From Hirudo medicinalis (taxonomy: Eukaryota > Annelida > Clitellata > Hirudinida > Hirudinidae): a stretch of DNA of 64,000 bases. The stretch is taken from positions 280,587 to 344,586 of the forward strand of contig MPNW01000161.1 in NCBI GenBank assembly GCA_011800805.1, in the 5' to 3' direction. Below are positions 1 through 12,944 of the stretch, piece after piece. The translations under genes and the position numbers were made by a program. How positions within the stretch are numbered: position 1 is the stretch's first letter; every line of letters begins with the position of its first letter. The notes under the pieces are model-generated. The model did not search any database. It saw nothing but the letters and a program-made list of their open reading frames with translations, and had not been told where the DNA came from.

Positions 1-2100
1 TATCTTTTGTTGTGAGCTCGAAAAGATTAATTACTAAATAAACGGTTCCCTTCCCAAGTTGATTTCTCAAACTTCTTATAGTTAGTTGCAGACAATAAAC
101 AAACATAAAAGTAAGGATACAACAATAAAGTTTTTATTGTAGAGATTTTTGCATTTGTAAGCTATATTATTGATGTAAAATCAATAGGTCAAATGAGCAA
201 TTAGTCATTTCATATTGTGGTGGAGACTAAGGTTAATCTAAATAATATTAATATATTATTCAAATATATCCAGCACTGGTCACTGATTTGCAATTGAGTT
301 AAATAAGTTGGCTAAAAGAAAATAAATGCAGAGGATTATTTACTTAAGAACTTAATATTACCATATTTTCATTGCTCTTCTTATCTTCACAGGCTACTAA
401 TGCTTGGATAAATTCACAATATTCCTTGTTTGTAAGTCTTCCAAAAGCTTGGATGAAAATATTTCTATTAATAAGGCAATGTTTCTTGAATTTTCCTTTA
501 AAATATTCTCTTACCTCTCACAACGTAAGCTGCTATTAAAAGTATGCAATAGCTAGAGCCATATGAGAACAATGAGTGTAATCCATCGATTGAAAGGGCT
601 CCTGCTTACAAAACAGTAATGGCTAAATAACAAACAATAATTGTGCAAAATAAGCATTCAACCTCTTCTGTAGGAAATTAATAAAATGACAGGGGATGTC
701 CAAATGCAAAGTGTCCAACACACTCTAATCTAGAACAAACAAATGAAAAGTCAACTGCTGAAAAACTAATCTCCACTTGCACAACTTACCCACTTCAATA
801 CAGTGTTAGCAAATCTTTCAGCGACGTTACCCTCATAAATGTGGCTCTTGGTAAATTAATTTAAATTTAGATGTCATGAAATTGCATGAAGCAAAAATTA
901 AACATCAAATGAAAAGAAATAATTACATTAATCACTTGACTTGATTCCACTCATTATTTTATGAGAAAAGTACTAATAATTTGAAATTTAAAAAATAAAT
1001 GATGCTAGGTACATCCAGGAAGCCTATTGCAGTAAAACATATTAATATTTGAGGAAACATTAACTTGTAAGGGCACAATGCACCAAATGTTATCTATAAT
1101 GCGACGAAGCTGATTCCTATTCCAAACCATTGAAATGCAGAGCATCCAATAGAGCCATTTTCTAATTAAATCGTGAGATTTTCTTATTTCAAAAAGTGTA
1201 AAAGCAATATCAAGCTTAAATCTCATCCGGAGATAATAGTAGTTATTAAAGCTCTCGAATTCCAAGCGAGTCTCCAAACAATGAACCGCTTATGTCAGTT
1301 ACTTTTGCAAACTGCTTTCCATTGTTATAGAAAACTGGATGGACAGGGCTTCATTAAAAGAAGAGCCGAATACAAACCGGAATTTCGTCTTTCCGGTAAA
1401 CTTTGAAAAGCTGTGGCCCAGAAGCCAGTTTCCAGATCCAACGCAGCATCCCAGTGATCTCAGGTAGCCTTGTGTTCGTCGTTGGATGAAGGACAATAAA
1501 TATCTGTAAAAATATCATTTGATTTATTTTATTTGAAATAAAAACATGTCTAATTAGATATGCAAGAAGCCACATTTGAAACTTTTGAACATTACAAAAT
1601 AATATTAGAGTATTAATCTTTCTTCAGTCACCATGATTTCTTTAGGACAATTTTATTTCTTAAAAATAAATATCTCATAGTGTATTTATTTGTGAGGCCT
1701 AAGGTATGTAACAACGGAAGTGGCTTTACACTTTAGTTTTGTTTTATTAGTCGTAATTTAAAATTTTTTTTAGCGATAAACGTTTCCTTCGGAACGGAAG
1801 TAAGTTGGAATATTTTTGCTTTCTTAAAGGATTTGGAAGCTCCTCCTAAAGGAGCAGTGCCTATTGAATAAATCTAAATATTGGTTCTGATTGACTCGCC
1901 GTTTGTTCTCTTTTGTATAACTTAAACAAGTAAAATTCCTTTCGTTAATTTAACAATTGTAAACACATTTAAACATTTCTACTGAAACCGGGATTTTATT
2001 TCAGTATTAATTTTTATGTCTTTATTTTGTGATGCCACTTCTAAAGCTTAGTTTAAATGCATTAACTGGAGCTCTATATGGATGTTTTTAATTTGCGTAT
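1..2100. other. intergenic, no gene recognised
   Basis: AT-rich sequence upstream of the ELAV-like gene. A slightly GC-richer patch at about 1,200-1,500 carries short overlapping open frames on both strands, but none has a recognisable domain or a convincing splice pair. The region probably holds the promoter and 5' untranslated exons of the ELAV-like gene; I cannot place them. Confidence 0.4.
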
Positions 2101-2186
2101 GTACTGATTCCTTTTTTTTGTTTTCAACATAGCTTATGGCTTTATTTGAATCTTATTTTGATACAGGTTCTGTAGTCATTTCCACA

Positions 2187-3173
2187 ATGACTGTCCAGCT
2201 CAACAAAACAAACTTGATAGTCAATTACCTTCCTCAAAATCTAAGTGACAAAGAGTTCCATGATCTATTCTCAAAGGCTGGCAATTTAACTGCTAGTAAG
2301 ATTGTGAGAGACAAAGCTACTGGATATAGCTATGGATTTGGATTTGTGGATTATGAGACGGAAGAAGATGCTTCAAATGCAATTAATCTACTCAATGGCT
2401 ATCAAATTCAGCATAAGCATATCAAGGTCTCTTATTCAAGAGTGGGAGACAATGTCAAAGGTGCCAATCTTTATTTACGAAATCTGCCGAAAGATGTCAA
2501 TGAGACGGACATCGAGAGAGTGTTTAGTCCATATGGAACTATTGTCCAAATAAGAGTTTTAGCTAATGCTCAAGGTATTCCAAAGGGGATCGGCTTTGTC
2601 CTATTCAGTTCCAGGGAGCAAGCAGAAGCTGCATTGAAAGACCTCGACGGAAAACAGCCTGTCGGTTTTAGTCAGCCACTGAACATAAAGTTTGCAGAAG
2701 ATAATAAGTATAAAATGAGGGCCTCAACAGAGGCTGCTGCATTGATGGGGAGCAGTCCAAACTTTGGCAACATGCATCTCAACCCAGGAGCTCTTCCTCA
2801 AACTTTCAACACTGCAGGATTTGTAGATGCTTTCAATGCAGTTGGACCAGTGAGGAATCAGGTGAGATGATTTTATTTGCTGCGTCTCAATTGGAATGCA
2901 TGAAAGATCATGTTGGTTAAACTGCAGCTTCAAGGTTTCGTCTTATTTGTCTACAACATCGGAGGCGATACCGATGAGTTTGCATTGTGGCAAATGTTCT
3001 CTCCGTACGGTGCCGTGAAGAAGGTCAGCGTCGTCAAGGACGTCATAAAGAACCAGGGCAAGGGTTATGGCTTTGTTACGATGGCCAATTACGAGGAAGC
3101 ACTTTTTGCCATTCAGCAATTGAATGGCTACAATTTCAATGGAAAAACACTCCAAGTCTCTTTCAAGCAATGA
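2187..3173 (+). CDS. ELAV/Hu-type RNA-binding protein, three RRMs
   Basis: The protein should bind AU/U-rich elements in mRNA and control stability or splicing, as ELAV/Hu proteins do. Two exons: 2187-2861 and 2928-3173, joined at phase 0 (CAG|gtgaga ... ctgcag|CTT), giving 306 residues. RRM1 shows RNP2 LIVNYLP and RNP1 YGFGFVDY, RRM2 LYLRNLP and KGIGFVLF, RRM3 LFVYNIG and KGYGFVTM. RRM1 and RRM2 are adjacent; a hinge of about 50 residues precedes RRM3, shorter than in many Hu proteins. The intron lies between hinge and RRM3. I prefer the Met at 2187 (MTVQLNKTNLIV) because a 17-codon in-frame extension to 2136 looks unlike the family and contains a plausible acceptor (gatacag). The 3' end faces the PDE9 gene. 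Whether it is the neuronal elav or the broader Hu/Rbp9-type paralogue cannot be decided here. Confidence 0.93.
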
Positions 3174-3559
3174 AAAAATGTGGAACTCTCATTCTTAGAA
3201 ATGTGTTAGCATCTCAGGCTGTCTTAAGTTAATAAGAAATGTAACTTGAAATTAGAAATTAAATCATTCATCAAATGGACTCAATATACTCCCTCGCACT
3301 GCTTCACTTATTTTTTGCAGTCATCACTTTGTAATGGGTTTGGTTTTTTTGCTTTCATTTGAAAGATGTGCATCTCATGAATCTGCATTGTTGGAATTTT
3401 CCAGTTTGTCATCCTATTTCAGATGTCCTTATGCTATTCGATCGGACAGAGGAACCGTTTAGCTCTAGATGACAGATCATGTACATGTTCTCAAGGGACG
3501 TTCATTGTACCTTTTTTGTTTGTTTTAAATATTCTGTACATGCCACGTAGGTTATACAA

Positions 3560-3565
3560 AATAAA
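3560..3565 (+). terminator. AATAAA polyadenylation signal of the ELAV-like gene
   Basis: An AATAAA hexamer about 390 bases after the ELAV-like stop codon, followed by T/G-rich sequence. The UTR between them is T-rich, as ELAV 3' UTRs often are. The next gene, on the minus strand, ends only about 210 bases further on. Confidence 0.6.
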
Positions 3566-3776
3566 ATTCTAGGCATCTTGTTTGAGTTACCAACAAGTTT
3601 CATGTTTTGATGTGTTTTTGTATAAATTCATGTGAAGGACAAGTCTACATATTTCAATGGTTATCAGTTTGTTCAATGTGTCAGCTTTAAAACCAAGTGA
3701 AGGGACTGATGATTGTCTTTGCTGGACTCTATTTACATTCGATAGTGAATTCTAGCTGGATTGTGACAGGATCTCT

Positions 3777-6700
3777 TTATTCAGTTGTTTGATTTGCTTG
3801 TGCCTGGTAGTACATCAAGTTTTTTTCCACTACAGCGATTGCTTCCTGTGAAAAAAATAACTCCTAATCTTGTGGGTTGGTGGAATGGTATCAGGAGTCA
3901 TGTTATTATAATATTTCTAATTGTATGGCACTTATTGTGGCTGAGTAGTAAATGAAAAATGTTTCAAATGGAAGTGGCATACTTGCAGTTTGTCCTCCAG
4001 CTGCGCAAGGAACTTTAACGAAGGCAGGAGGAACGTTTTGATGAAGTTGACCTGAGACTCCAACTTGTTGACTCTGCTTCTGTCCATGAATGGGGTGACA
4101 GGAAGGCCCCTCTCCCTTTCCACGTCACTCTGCAATGGAAAGTTTTCAGTTATTGCAACTAAACATATTTTATTGTAGCTGCTAATGAGGAATAGTATGG
4201 GAGATAATTAACAATTCAATTAGATTTTGGCAAATGTTTTCCTTCTGGGCAAGGTATCGATTTCGTAATTAGTTATGCGACGGCCGTCAACACGCATCGT
4301 CACCGTATTGGGGCTGAAATCTTTTATCAAGTTGTAAACAGACTTAAGATGTGTAGCAGTTTACAATAAATTGATAATATAGCACATAATGACAGTTACA
4401 TTAAGAGTCAAAATGTCTCTTGAATTTGTGCCTTCCTTGCTGATCTTCGATTAATGTTCACCCCCTATATTGCATTGAAAAGCATTTCAAGACTAAATAC
4501 CAAGCTCAGCTATTAAGGGCATTAGAAATATTTCTAGGTCTGAAAAATGTACTTAACTAATTCGTAACACTGAATTTATTAAAGGGTATAACTTGGTTGA
4601 AGTATTCACTAAAGAGGCAATCCATCCAAAGAGTGGAACATTCAGTACTTCTCATTTCATTCGAAATGTCTGCCAGCTTGATTACCACCATCATGAGCTG
4701 AAGTATAACCATCAACATTGCGTCAACGTTTAAATAATTCGTCAGGCAAATTATGTAATTAAAAACTCCAAAACTAACCATATTCTTGTGATGAGGATTC
4801 TTATAATCGAACTCAGCCAATATTTTTGTGAATTCAGACATAATGCTGTCGTGTTTAGCCATATCGGTCGCTAAAATGCACCTTAAAATGACAATGGTTA
4901 AATTTATTTGAAATAATATATTAACATAATTTAAGTATTTTTTTATTAACTGGGATTATTTTCATTAACTCGTGGTCGTCTTTATTAATTAGACTGGCAA
5001 TATTAAATTTAATAATTATAACAATATTAATATTAGCTATAATATATGCTATCAATATCGAGCTGTACTTTGCTCAGTAAGGTTTAACAATTAAACGGAA
5101 CACTGAGTAAATAATGCACATTCAGCGAGAAACAATCACCTAATCACTCCTCTCCTGAAAGCTAGGAAATCTTTTGAATCCCAGTTTTTCAGGATATTGA
5201 TATGGTCCTCCATCAAAATCTTGAAGGCAGTGGAACAATGGTGGTTTTCCAGGGGGGAGGAGTCATTGTAAATGATTGACAGATTGGAGACTGAGTTCAC
5301 CTAAATCAAGCAACTATCAAATAGCATGTGCTTTTGTACTCCAGCACATATACCAAATTTATGAATGATATTTCATGAGTTACTGAATAAGCAAGGTTAC
5401 GAATACAAACACTTATTATTACCTTAAGAAATCATCTGCTATCATGCAAGATCCGATGATCCATAGAGAATAGACATAATTAATGCCTATTAATAATTAA
5501 TATCTGCTACTTTATTTTTATTATTATTAGCGTAATAATCACTAATTAAGCATCCAAGTTGAACGAGTTATATTTCATTAAACAAACCATGACTTTGAGA
5601 ATTGAGGATTAATTTATAAATTAAAAAATGTGAATGATGTAATAAATTTAACAAAGTCGATGATAATAATGCAAAAATTATCCACCTAGAATTGCTGCAA
5701 GATGAACAAATTTTTAACTCAAATTATGTTCTTATTATTTGAAAATACTAATTCAACTAAAATAAATTTTCAATTCTAAGCTGCGTCCTACCATTTAGTG
5801 GAGGACGTCCCCCAGCACAACTTATATTTTCCGCTACGATCAAAGCGATAACGATAATGATAGAGTTTGATTAGAGTAGCGTATGTTCAACAGTACTTCA
5901 AGAACACGTAATAACATCTTGCTGCACTAAAGCAATTCAAAGTGGATAACCATTAATGAATGTTCCGGAACATTGTCAAATTCCATATAAGTAAGTGAAA
6001 TATAAATATATCATTTTAATAAGTAAATAACTAAAAGTCTTCTACTTGAAAAGCATTGCTGAAACCAGGATGATCCAAATCATGACAGAGAGCAGAAAAC
6101 AGCAAAATGAAGACGTCCAGCTGTGAAATCTTTGTCTGGAGCTTCATCACATGGATCAAAGCGTACGTCTGCCATAAAAGTTTAGTGTTTTAAAGGGGAT
6201 TGAACGTTTTTTTTTTATATCAAATTACTTCCTTTCCAACCATTTGCGTCACGCAGAAACAGTGTTTGAAATTGTGGAATGGTACATCGTTGTAGCACAA
6301 GTAGATTTTCATCAACCACTTTTGAAATGTTGTCACCTTCACATTAGAACATGTTTCAGAAATGGAACGGTTTCAAACATTTTTATTTAAGTAAGAAATA
6401 TCATTCATACAGAATAAGTACCTCTATTTGAAAGTCATGCAAGAGAGACAACTCCACGAACATGGACTGTAGAAAGAAAAGCATGTCCGCTTCATCGTGA
6501 TCCCAACTGTTGAAACTTAAACAAGCCAGTTGCTGCAACGACTCAACTGAAATGGGCACGTCCCTGAAATAAATTTCGCTACAAAAATATTTCTAAATAC
6601 TTATCTCGTATTAGATAAGCAATACCATCAGATTGTCACTTAACAGACTAATTATTACAATTTATTATTAATTATTCGTTTCAAATAATAAATTAAGACA

Positions 6701-6785
6701 CATTATCAGAAAATTACTTAATTGAATCAAATTTTCTGAAAACGTTTTCCACATGTGAAACTTCCTTGACTTTCACTTGCAGTTC
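3777..6785 (-). CDS. PDE9A: PDE9-type cGMP 3',5'-phosphodiesterase, catalytic part (5' partial)
   Basis: Hydrolyses cGMP to 5'-GMP. Minus-strand exons: 6718-6785, 6422-6563, 6229-6336, 6046-6168, 5140-5300, 4779-4881, 4593-4697, 3983-4129 and 3777-3845, all with consistent phases. Family marks in order: FHNFKHCFC (metal-binding HNxxH region), CHDLDHPGF (HD motif), SPLENHHC, LATDMAKH, KLADISNE (third metal ligand Asp), GLPVTPFMDR, and SQVNFIK with the substrate-binding glutamine. The last exon encodes about 22 residues and a TAA stop. An 81-base intron (4698-4778) is open in frame, so a naive ORF call would translate it as about 27 extra residues. The first 100-150 residues seen in relatives were not found; weak exon candidates lie further upstream (for example around 9,975-10,060 on the same strand). 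Confidence 0.93.
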
Positions 6786-8310
6786 CTACAAAGATTATAG
6801 AATAAGTACATTATATTCAATTGATACCATATGTATAGTAATACTACTAGTACTATTGGTAACATACGTCACCATAAGAAACATTCACTCAGACTGGTGC
6901 TCCATCGAACCACATAAATTGATGTGACTGATTCCTTATCACTCATGCAAATATATTGTATTAATACACTCATATATATTGTATTAATGATATAAAATGC
7001 AATTTACGATGTTGACAATTAAGTCAATTAAGTGTTATATTTTAAATAAATATTAATAGGAGGCACTTAACAATCGGCAACAAACCTAGGAATAAGCATA
7101 GAAGAGTGATGAAAGATTTCAGGTAAAAAAGAATTTAGTGATTCCCAACATTAAAGGGAAATGGCAGATTTCAGCGTTTCAGGTTCAGCGTTGATCCTCG
7201 TCTTTGACGAGATGAATCAACCACCCCATCCGCGGAGAGCAAATGGAAAGTAAATCAAGTGCCTGATCAGGATGAGCTGACACAGTTCCAGCGCAAGAGC
7301 ATTTTTAATCAGGAAATAGGTTTGACCTGGTTTAAGCTAATGGCCCTTGATTCGGATACTGAAATCCACTGTGGTTAAAGACCAAGCTCTCTTTAAACTG
7401 GGACAAAAAGCTTATTACTTGAGAGTTCTCGGAATTACGTAGTGCTACTCCAATTTAATTCGCAGAACGAAAAATAAAAATTGATTTTTGAGGATTTCTG
7501 AAAATAAGGCGAACATACTTGGTCTTTTAGGAAAAGAAATGTAACATTACATTTTTGAGATTCCATGCATATAACTTACGTATAAATAATGAATTATAAT
7601 TTATTCCAGACACCTCCGATAATATGACCAAAATGAAGAAGAAAACTAAATTTAAAACAAAAACAAATGACGACATTAAACTTGGAGATTCCAACCGTAG
7701 ATAGGTTGTTGGAGGAGAACCTTGAACCCATTCCGCAGTGGAAACACGTGAGCGAAGGTGGAAGTCCGTTGCAGTTGTCAGACCTGGAAAGTGATTAGTT
7801 TTTTTTTGTTTTTTTTATGGAAAGCTTCAATGTTTCTCAAACAATTCGAGTTGATCTTGAGAATATTGAGCGTTTCAATCTGATGTTTCTTGTGATCAAG
7901 TATCCGATAGCACGAAAGAAGTTGAATCTTATTTCTGAATTCTGTTTTAACTTTATATTCAACATTCAGCATGAAATGATTTCGTAACACCTTCGCCCTT
8001 CCCGTGACATCATCACAAGCACCATAATACTTTTATAATAACTGTTACTATTTGCTGTGATTTCTTATTTTTTTAATTACACTAAGGTTTTGATAACGAT
8101 TCAACAAAATTTGATTTATTAGACCGATTTATTTAACAACGTGTTGGCATCGTGAAGAGAAGGATCACATATTCGTGTTACAATGATTGATTTTGATTGA
8201 CTTGATTACAATTTTAAATCCGATGAAGACTTCAAGGAAATTACTTAAAATCTTTTAGAAGAAACAAAGACAGGAAATACACCTATACACCAAGATTTGC
8301 TAAATCAATT
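6786..8310. other. intergenic or 5' PDE9 intron; one possible Cys-rich exon
   Basis: No confident gene. On the minus strand at about 7,660-7,785, a stretch after a tttccag acceptor encodes a cysteine-containing peptide (CNGLPPSLTCFHCGMGSRF). It slightly recalls the Cys-rich part of TM2D-type proteins, but no second exon supports it. It could equally be an unrelated exon or chance. Confidence 0.25.
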
Positions 8311-8517
8311 GATCAAAATATATTTTCCATAGGCGTATTCCTGGACTTGGAAAAGGTATTCGACACTGTCAATCATGCCATTCTTTTAAGAAAATTGGAC
8401 TATTACCAGTGGCATCGTCTTGGAATGGTTCAAAACTACTTATCAAATAGAACCCAACAAGTCCATTTTTTGAATTCGACTTCGCTAGTTCAGGATATCA
8501 CTTGTGGCGTTCCCCAA

Positions 8518-8718
8518 GGCTCCATTATGGGTTCACTTCTTTTCATTATTTACATTAATGACTTGTGCCACGCTTCAGAGTTCTTAGATTTCATTTTATT
8601 TGCTGATGACACTAATTNGGCTCCATTATGGGTTCACTTCTTTTCATTATTTACATTAATGACTTGTGCCACGCTTCAGAGTTCTTAGATTTCATTTTAT
8701 TTGCTGATGACACTAATT
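8518..8718. repeat. 100-bp direct duplication separated by one N
   Basis: Bases 8518-8617 recur at 8619-8718, apparently identically, with a single N at 8618 between them. The duplicated block covers the RT segment from the PQGS motif to FADDT. This is what two unmerged overlapping contig ends look like. Confidence 0.9.
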
Positions 8719-9646
8719 TGTTTTGTTCGGGCGATAATCTGCAAACTTTGACCACAAATATTAACTTGATTCTGTTTGATTGGTTCTGCTCAAATAAACT
8801 TTCTCTAAATTAAAAAAAGACCAACTATATCTTATTTCAACATAGAACTAAGCCCTTCTTTGATGTTTCGTTGTATTTAAATGGTATTATTATTAATCGT
8901 GTTCCAAAATGTAGATTCCTAGGTGTTTGGCTGGATGAACATATAAATTGGTCTGATCACACTAATTATGTCTTGTCCAAAATTGCAAAAAACAACGGGA
9001 TCTTATCTAAGATTCGATTTTTTTATTGACAAAAAGATTGCACTTTTGTTATATTATACGCTTATATATCCTCATTTATCATATTGTAATATTGTGTGGG
9101 CATCCAATTACACTTCAAGGTTAAATTCTCTTCACATACCACAGAAACGCTCTATTCGTATCCTCTTTAATATTCCTCCCTCGTCATCCTCCAAGCCATC
9201 CTTTTAAGAAAAATCTACTTTTTTTTTAAATATTTACCAAATAAATGACTTTCTGACTGCCATCTTCATGTTCAAATATGCCAACAATCTATTGCCTCAA
9301 TAATTGTACTTTTTTTGTACACGTTCATCGGATATTCATTCTTATGGTTTGCGTTTTTCGGAGAAATATAAACCTGAAGCTTCTCGTACCTCGCTCAAAA
9401 AATTTTCATTGAAATGTTCTGGCCCCAGAGCATATTTTCTTCGATTCCCGCCGCCATTATATCCTCTGAGTCCTTATCCATATTCAAACATTCTTACAAA
9501 TCATATATTTGATATGAGTGAAATCATCTCATGTGGATTTTCCGTCGTGCGTCTAATTTCTGTTGTTTGAACTGCTACTATAAATTTTTGCACTTCTGAT
9601 TGATTCCTTTTTTGACATTCGGCTTTGAGTTATTTCATTGGAACAG

Positions 9647-9682
9647 ACAGCCCATCAGCGGGAGTACGTCCCTTCGGGCTGT
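9647..9682 (+). repeat. 3'-end hairpin of the LINE
   Basis: The arms acagccc and gggctgt enclose a second small stem (ggga...tccc). It lies between the last recognisable RT codons and the A-rich end. In CR1/L2-type elements such a 3' hairpin can be the site the reverse transcriptase recognises; that role is inferred here. Confidence 0.5.
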
Positions 9683-9769
9683 CCTTTTGTACAAAAATGT
9701 AGCGATGTATAATGATCACGGATTATTAGATGAATTGTTCATTAAACTGGAAAAAAAAATTAAATGAAC

Positions 9770-12700
9770 TCATGAATTGTAGAGAAACATAGAATCATGA
9801 AGCAATGATCCACATAAGGTAGGCAGGATTAAGAGCAGCCACTCATCCATAACTCATTCAGGGAGACTAGATGCTGCGAATCCACATTCTGGGCATGCTC
9901 TTTATATGAATAAAATAAATTTTACATAAAAAATATTAATACCTGGGCTAAAATTTAGGTTTTTAAAAATAAAACTCAACTTTAAGCAGACAATAAATTA
10001 AATCATCCAAGGTCTTAACGTCTCTCGAGTTGGTCCACGATGTTTCAAGAACAAACGATAGAAATGGAAAGAGGAGCCAAAACGTGAATTGTTCCTGAGT
10101 AATTTAGCCGTTGATTTATAACCGTGAAGGAGGAATTAAGTAAGAATGAATGGACGAGATGAAAAGAATTCATCTAATTCCTCTAAATTATTTTTTTTTA
10201 ATTATTAATTTTACCAACATTTTAGGTAATTCAATAACATTTCATTTAAAGCGAAAACAAATAAAAGTGCCCATATTATGAAGGTAATAACGAACGTGAA
10301 CATGGAATTTTTTAGATTCATCTTGAAAACTGGTTATTCTTGGAAAACTTCGTTTGAAAGGTTTGAAAGACCTTTTTGAAAAAGAGTGAATATCATTAGC
10401 TTCGAAGAAAATTAAAGTTTTTGAGATATTTGAAGCAGCTTGGAGGCCCCATAAGGTCAAGAAATATTAAAATTTTAACAATATTTACGCTCCGCTTCCT
10501 TTTCTATGAATAAAATACAATTTGAAATGAATTATAACTGTTAAATAAACATCAAAATTGTAAAATTTTGAATTAAAAATATGTTAATTGATGTATTGAA
10601 ATATATTTAGAGAATGTGGAGTAACTTTTTTAATGTTTCATTAAAAGAATCGCTTTAAATAATTAAGAAATGTATCTTTGCTGTGAATTCCCTCCGCATA
10701 TCTATCATATGTTTTAGCTTTTTTTAGTTTTGTTGAAAGGTACTTTTACCAAATCGATACACAGTTTTTAATTAACTCCTGCTTGTTCTGAGAAACCCAT
10801 TTCGACTTTAAAAGTCATCGATTTTACTGGTTTTAACATTTTAAAATTCATCCTAGAAGTTACGTTTTACAAATTGCACTTACTTTCTAATCGTATGTCA
10901 GAACTTCACTTCTATAAATATTGCCGTAAAAAGTTGAAGGATTTCAAGCTGATAAGCTCAGCAAATGTTTAATAACAATTGATAATACGTTGAAATTAGA
11001 ATTAATTTTTGTAATGATTTTTCCTCGAAAGAAGGAAGAAATTATTGAATCGAGAGGAAGTTCATCGAGGCAGAATAAACTTTTAATAAGACTTTCCAAG
11101 GCATGACGACCAACCACAAAAACATTACCGATGCAAAAACATTACTCGCTAAAGAACGCTTGTGAATGCAAAATAGCAAAAATTATAATAAAAAAAAGAG
11201 ATTTCTTACTTTGTCTGCTGGTGAAGGGAGATTTGAAAATCTTGAAAATCACAATCAGCCATCGAATAATCGTTGGTTTGAATTTGGAAAAAAATTCTGA
11301 CTCACCCATAAGCTTATGAGATGTCTCATTCTTGTATTTACTTCCAGTTGAACATTGGTAGGACAAGTCTGCGGCGTTACCCTCTTTGGGCTGTTTAATC
11401 AAATCTGAAAACATCCAAGATGGACAGTTATTCACGGATAACTCAACGTATGACATCTCCAAATTAGGCTTGCATTTCGTAATATTAAATTTAAAGACGA
11501 AACAAGATTGTTCCACCTTTCCATTTATTCATAACAAATTGGGTGCGTTCGAATGCGTAGCTTGGCAACATAATGAAAAGCATTTCACCGATTTATAAAG
11601 AAGGCAGTAAATTGGCTGGCCAGTTGAATCTGGTTTGATTTGGAGAGCTAGACCGCTTAAGTCGTTGAGCAAGCAGAGTTGGGCTAGCACAAATATTTAT
11701 TTAAAAAATAAAGTATTTATTTCGAAGATACCACTCACAAGAATTAAATGAAAAATCGTGAGTTAATTGCTGCCCAGTCGTTTGTGATCCAACATAAGCA
11801 GCTGGAAGTACAATACAAAAGAACAATGAAATCAATTTGTTTTCAATGCTTGAACGGCCATCCGGTAGATCAAGGTTGAGTTCTATGCAAGACGAGACAG
11901 TGAGGTTTAGAGATAAAAAGATGTCAGAAAGAGTTTCTTGAACTAGTTATTAGAATAACAACCTTGTTCAGTTATTTCTTGACTGAATGTGGATTTAGTT
12001 TCTGTGTATTTTCCCCGCATTCGATACTTATCTCTTTCCTATCAGAGGGCTGCGACGGTGGTACCAATGCATTCTTTTTTTGTTCGATTTGTTGCCTGGG
12101 ATTTTATCCGAAACCATAATTTTCGGCACAACAATGGTCCTTTGTTGGAGATTTCCCACGAAGCGTTTGACCATTTTTTATTCGAAACGCTTATTCAGAG
12201 ACAATCGAAATCCTGGGAAAGTCATTATATCATCAGATAAGTTTAATTAGGCTAAAAAAACAACAGATCAACGGGGTTAAAGACGGAAAAGAAGAGTAAA
12301 GAAGCTTGTGAGTTTAAAAAAACTGATAAATACTTTAAATATCGTTCAAAAGAAGAGCAAATAAGCCTCCAATAAGCGACAAAATAGTTGGGCTTATCCT
12401 GGGATCGCTGGAGCAATGCTTTACGACTGCAAACGATATAATTGCAGCTTTAGAAGAGGCACACTATTGAACTTTCGTTGCTCAAAGAAGAATCATTAAT
12501 CCTGTTCATTTTTCGTAAAACTATCGAAGGTAAAAACTGCTCACCTCTCCATTCATCGTCCATTGGTACTCGAAATTTAAAGCAAATCGCTGTTTACCGA
12601 GATTGTCACAAGAACCATTCTATCAGGCCGATAATGCTCGCCTTTCAACTTTCAGCTGGTTCCAACCAGACTCGAATTTCTCGGCGCATAATTAAGTTTT

Positions 12701-12770
12701 GTAAGTAGCAATTCAAACAAATGCTTCGAACAGTGGCACTTTATCGAGCAACCCTGAGAAATAATTCATG
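9770..12770. other. intergenic, one isolated candidate exon
   Basis: No recognised gene. On the minus strand, 11,307-11,400 is bounded by a good acceptor (ttttcag) and donor (GTGAGT). It encodes a plausible hydrophilic peptide (starting LIKQPKEGNAADLSYQC), but nothing ties it to a neighbouring gene. Plus-strand open frames at 11,989-12,240 and 12,478-12,708 show no family features. Confidence 0.3.
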
Positions 12771-12771
12771 T

Positions 12772-12777
12772 TTTATT
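12772..12777 (-). terminator. AATAAA polyadenylation signal (minus strand)
   Basis: A minus-strand AATAAA about 170 bases beyond the stop codon of the SUEL-CUB-sushi receptor gene, in a suitable position to end that transcript. Confidence 0.45.
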
Positions 12778-12944
12778 TAATTCTAAAGACTTCGATAAGA
12801 ATAAACGCTAAACGCCGCTAAGTCAAATGGCTTGCTATTTAATCGTGGTTTTGTCTCCAGCAAGTCAAAATCTGAATATGTTTGAGAGAGTTCTGTTAAT
12901 GGATGATGAGCTGGAGTTGATAAAGAATTCTTGTTTCCTTTCAG

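Larger units (their letters stand above)
8320..9765 (+). mobile_element. decayed non-LTR retrotransposon (CR1/L2/Jockey-like), 3' half
   Basis: Reverse-transcriptase fragment. From about 8,335: FLDLEKVFDTVNHAILL (RT motif A region), then CGVPQGSIMGSLLFIIYIND and the catalytic FADDT motif, followed by RT thumb sequence (KLSLN) and downstream pieces such as FLGVWLDEHINWSDH and LLYYTLIYPHLSYCN. The frame is broken by stop codons and shifts after about 8,812, so the copy is dead. It is truncated at its 5' end. The 3' region has a hairpin (9647-9682) and an A-rich end near 9,750. A 100-bp duplication around an N (8518-8718) interrupts the RT domain and is probably an assembly error, not element biology. 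Confidence 0.85.
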
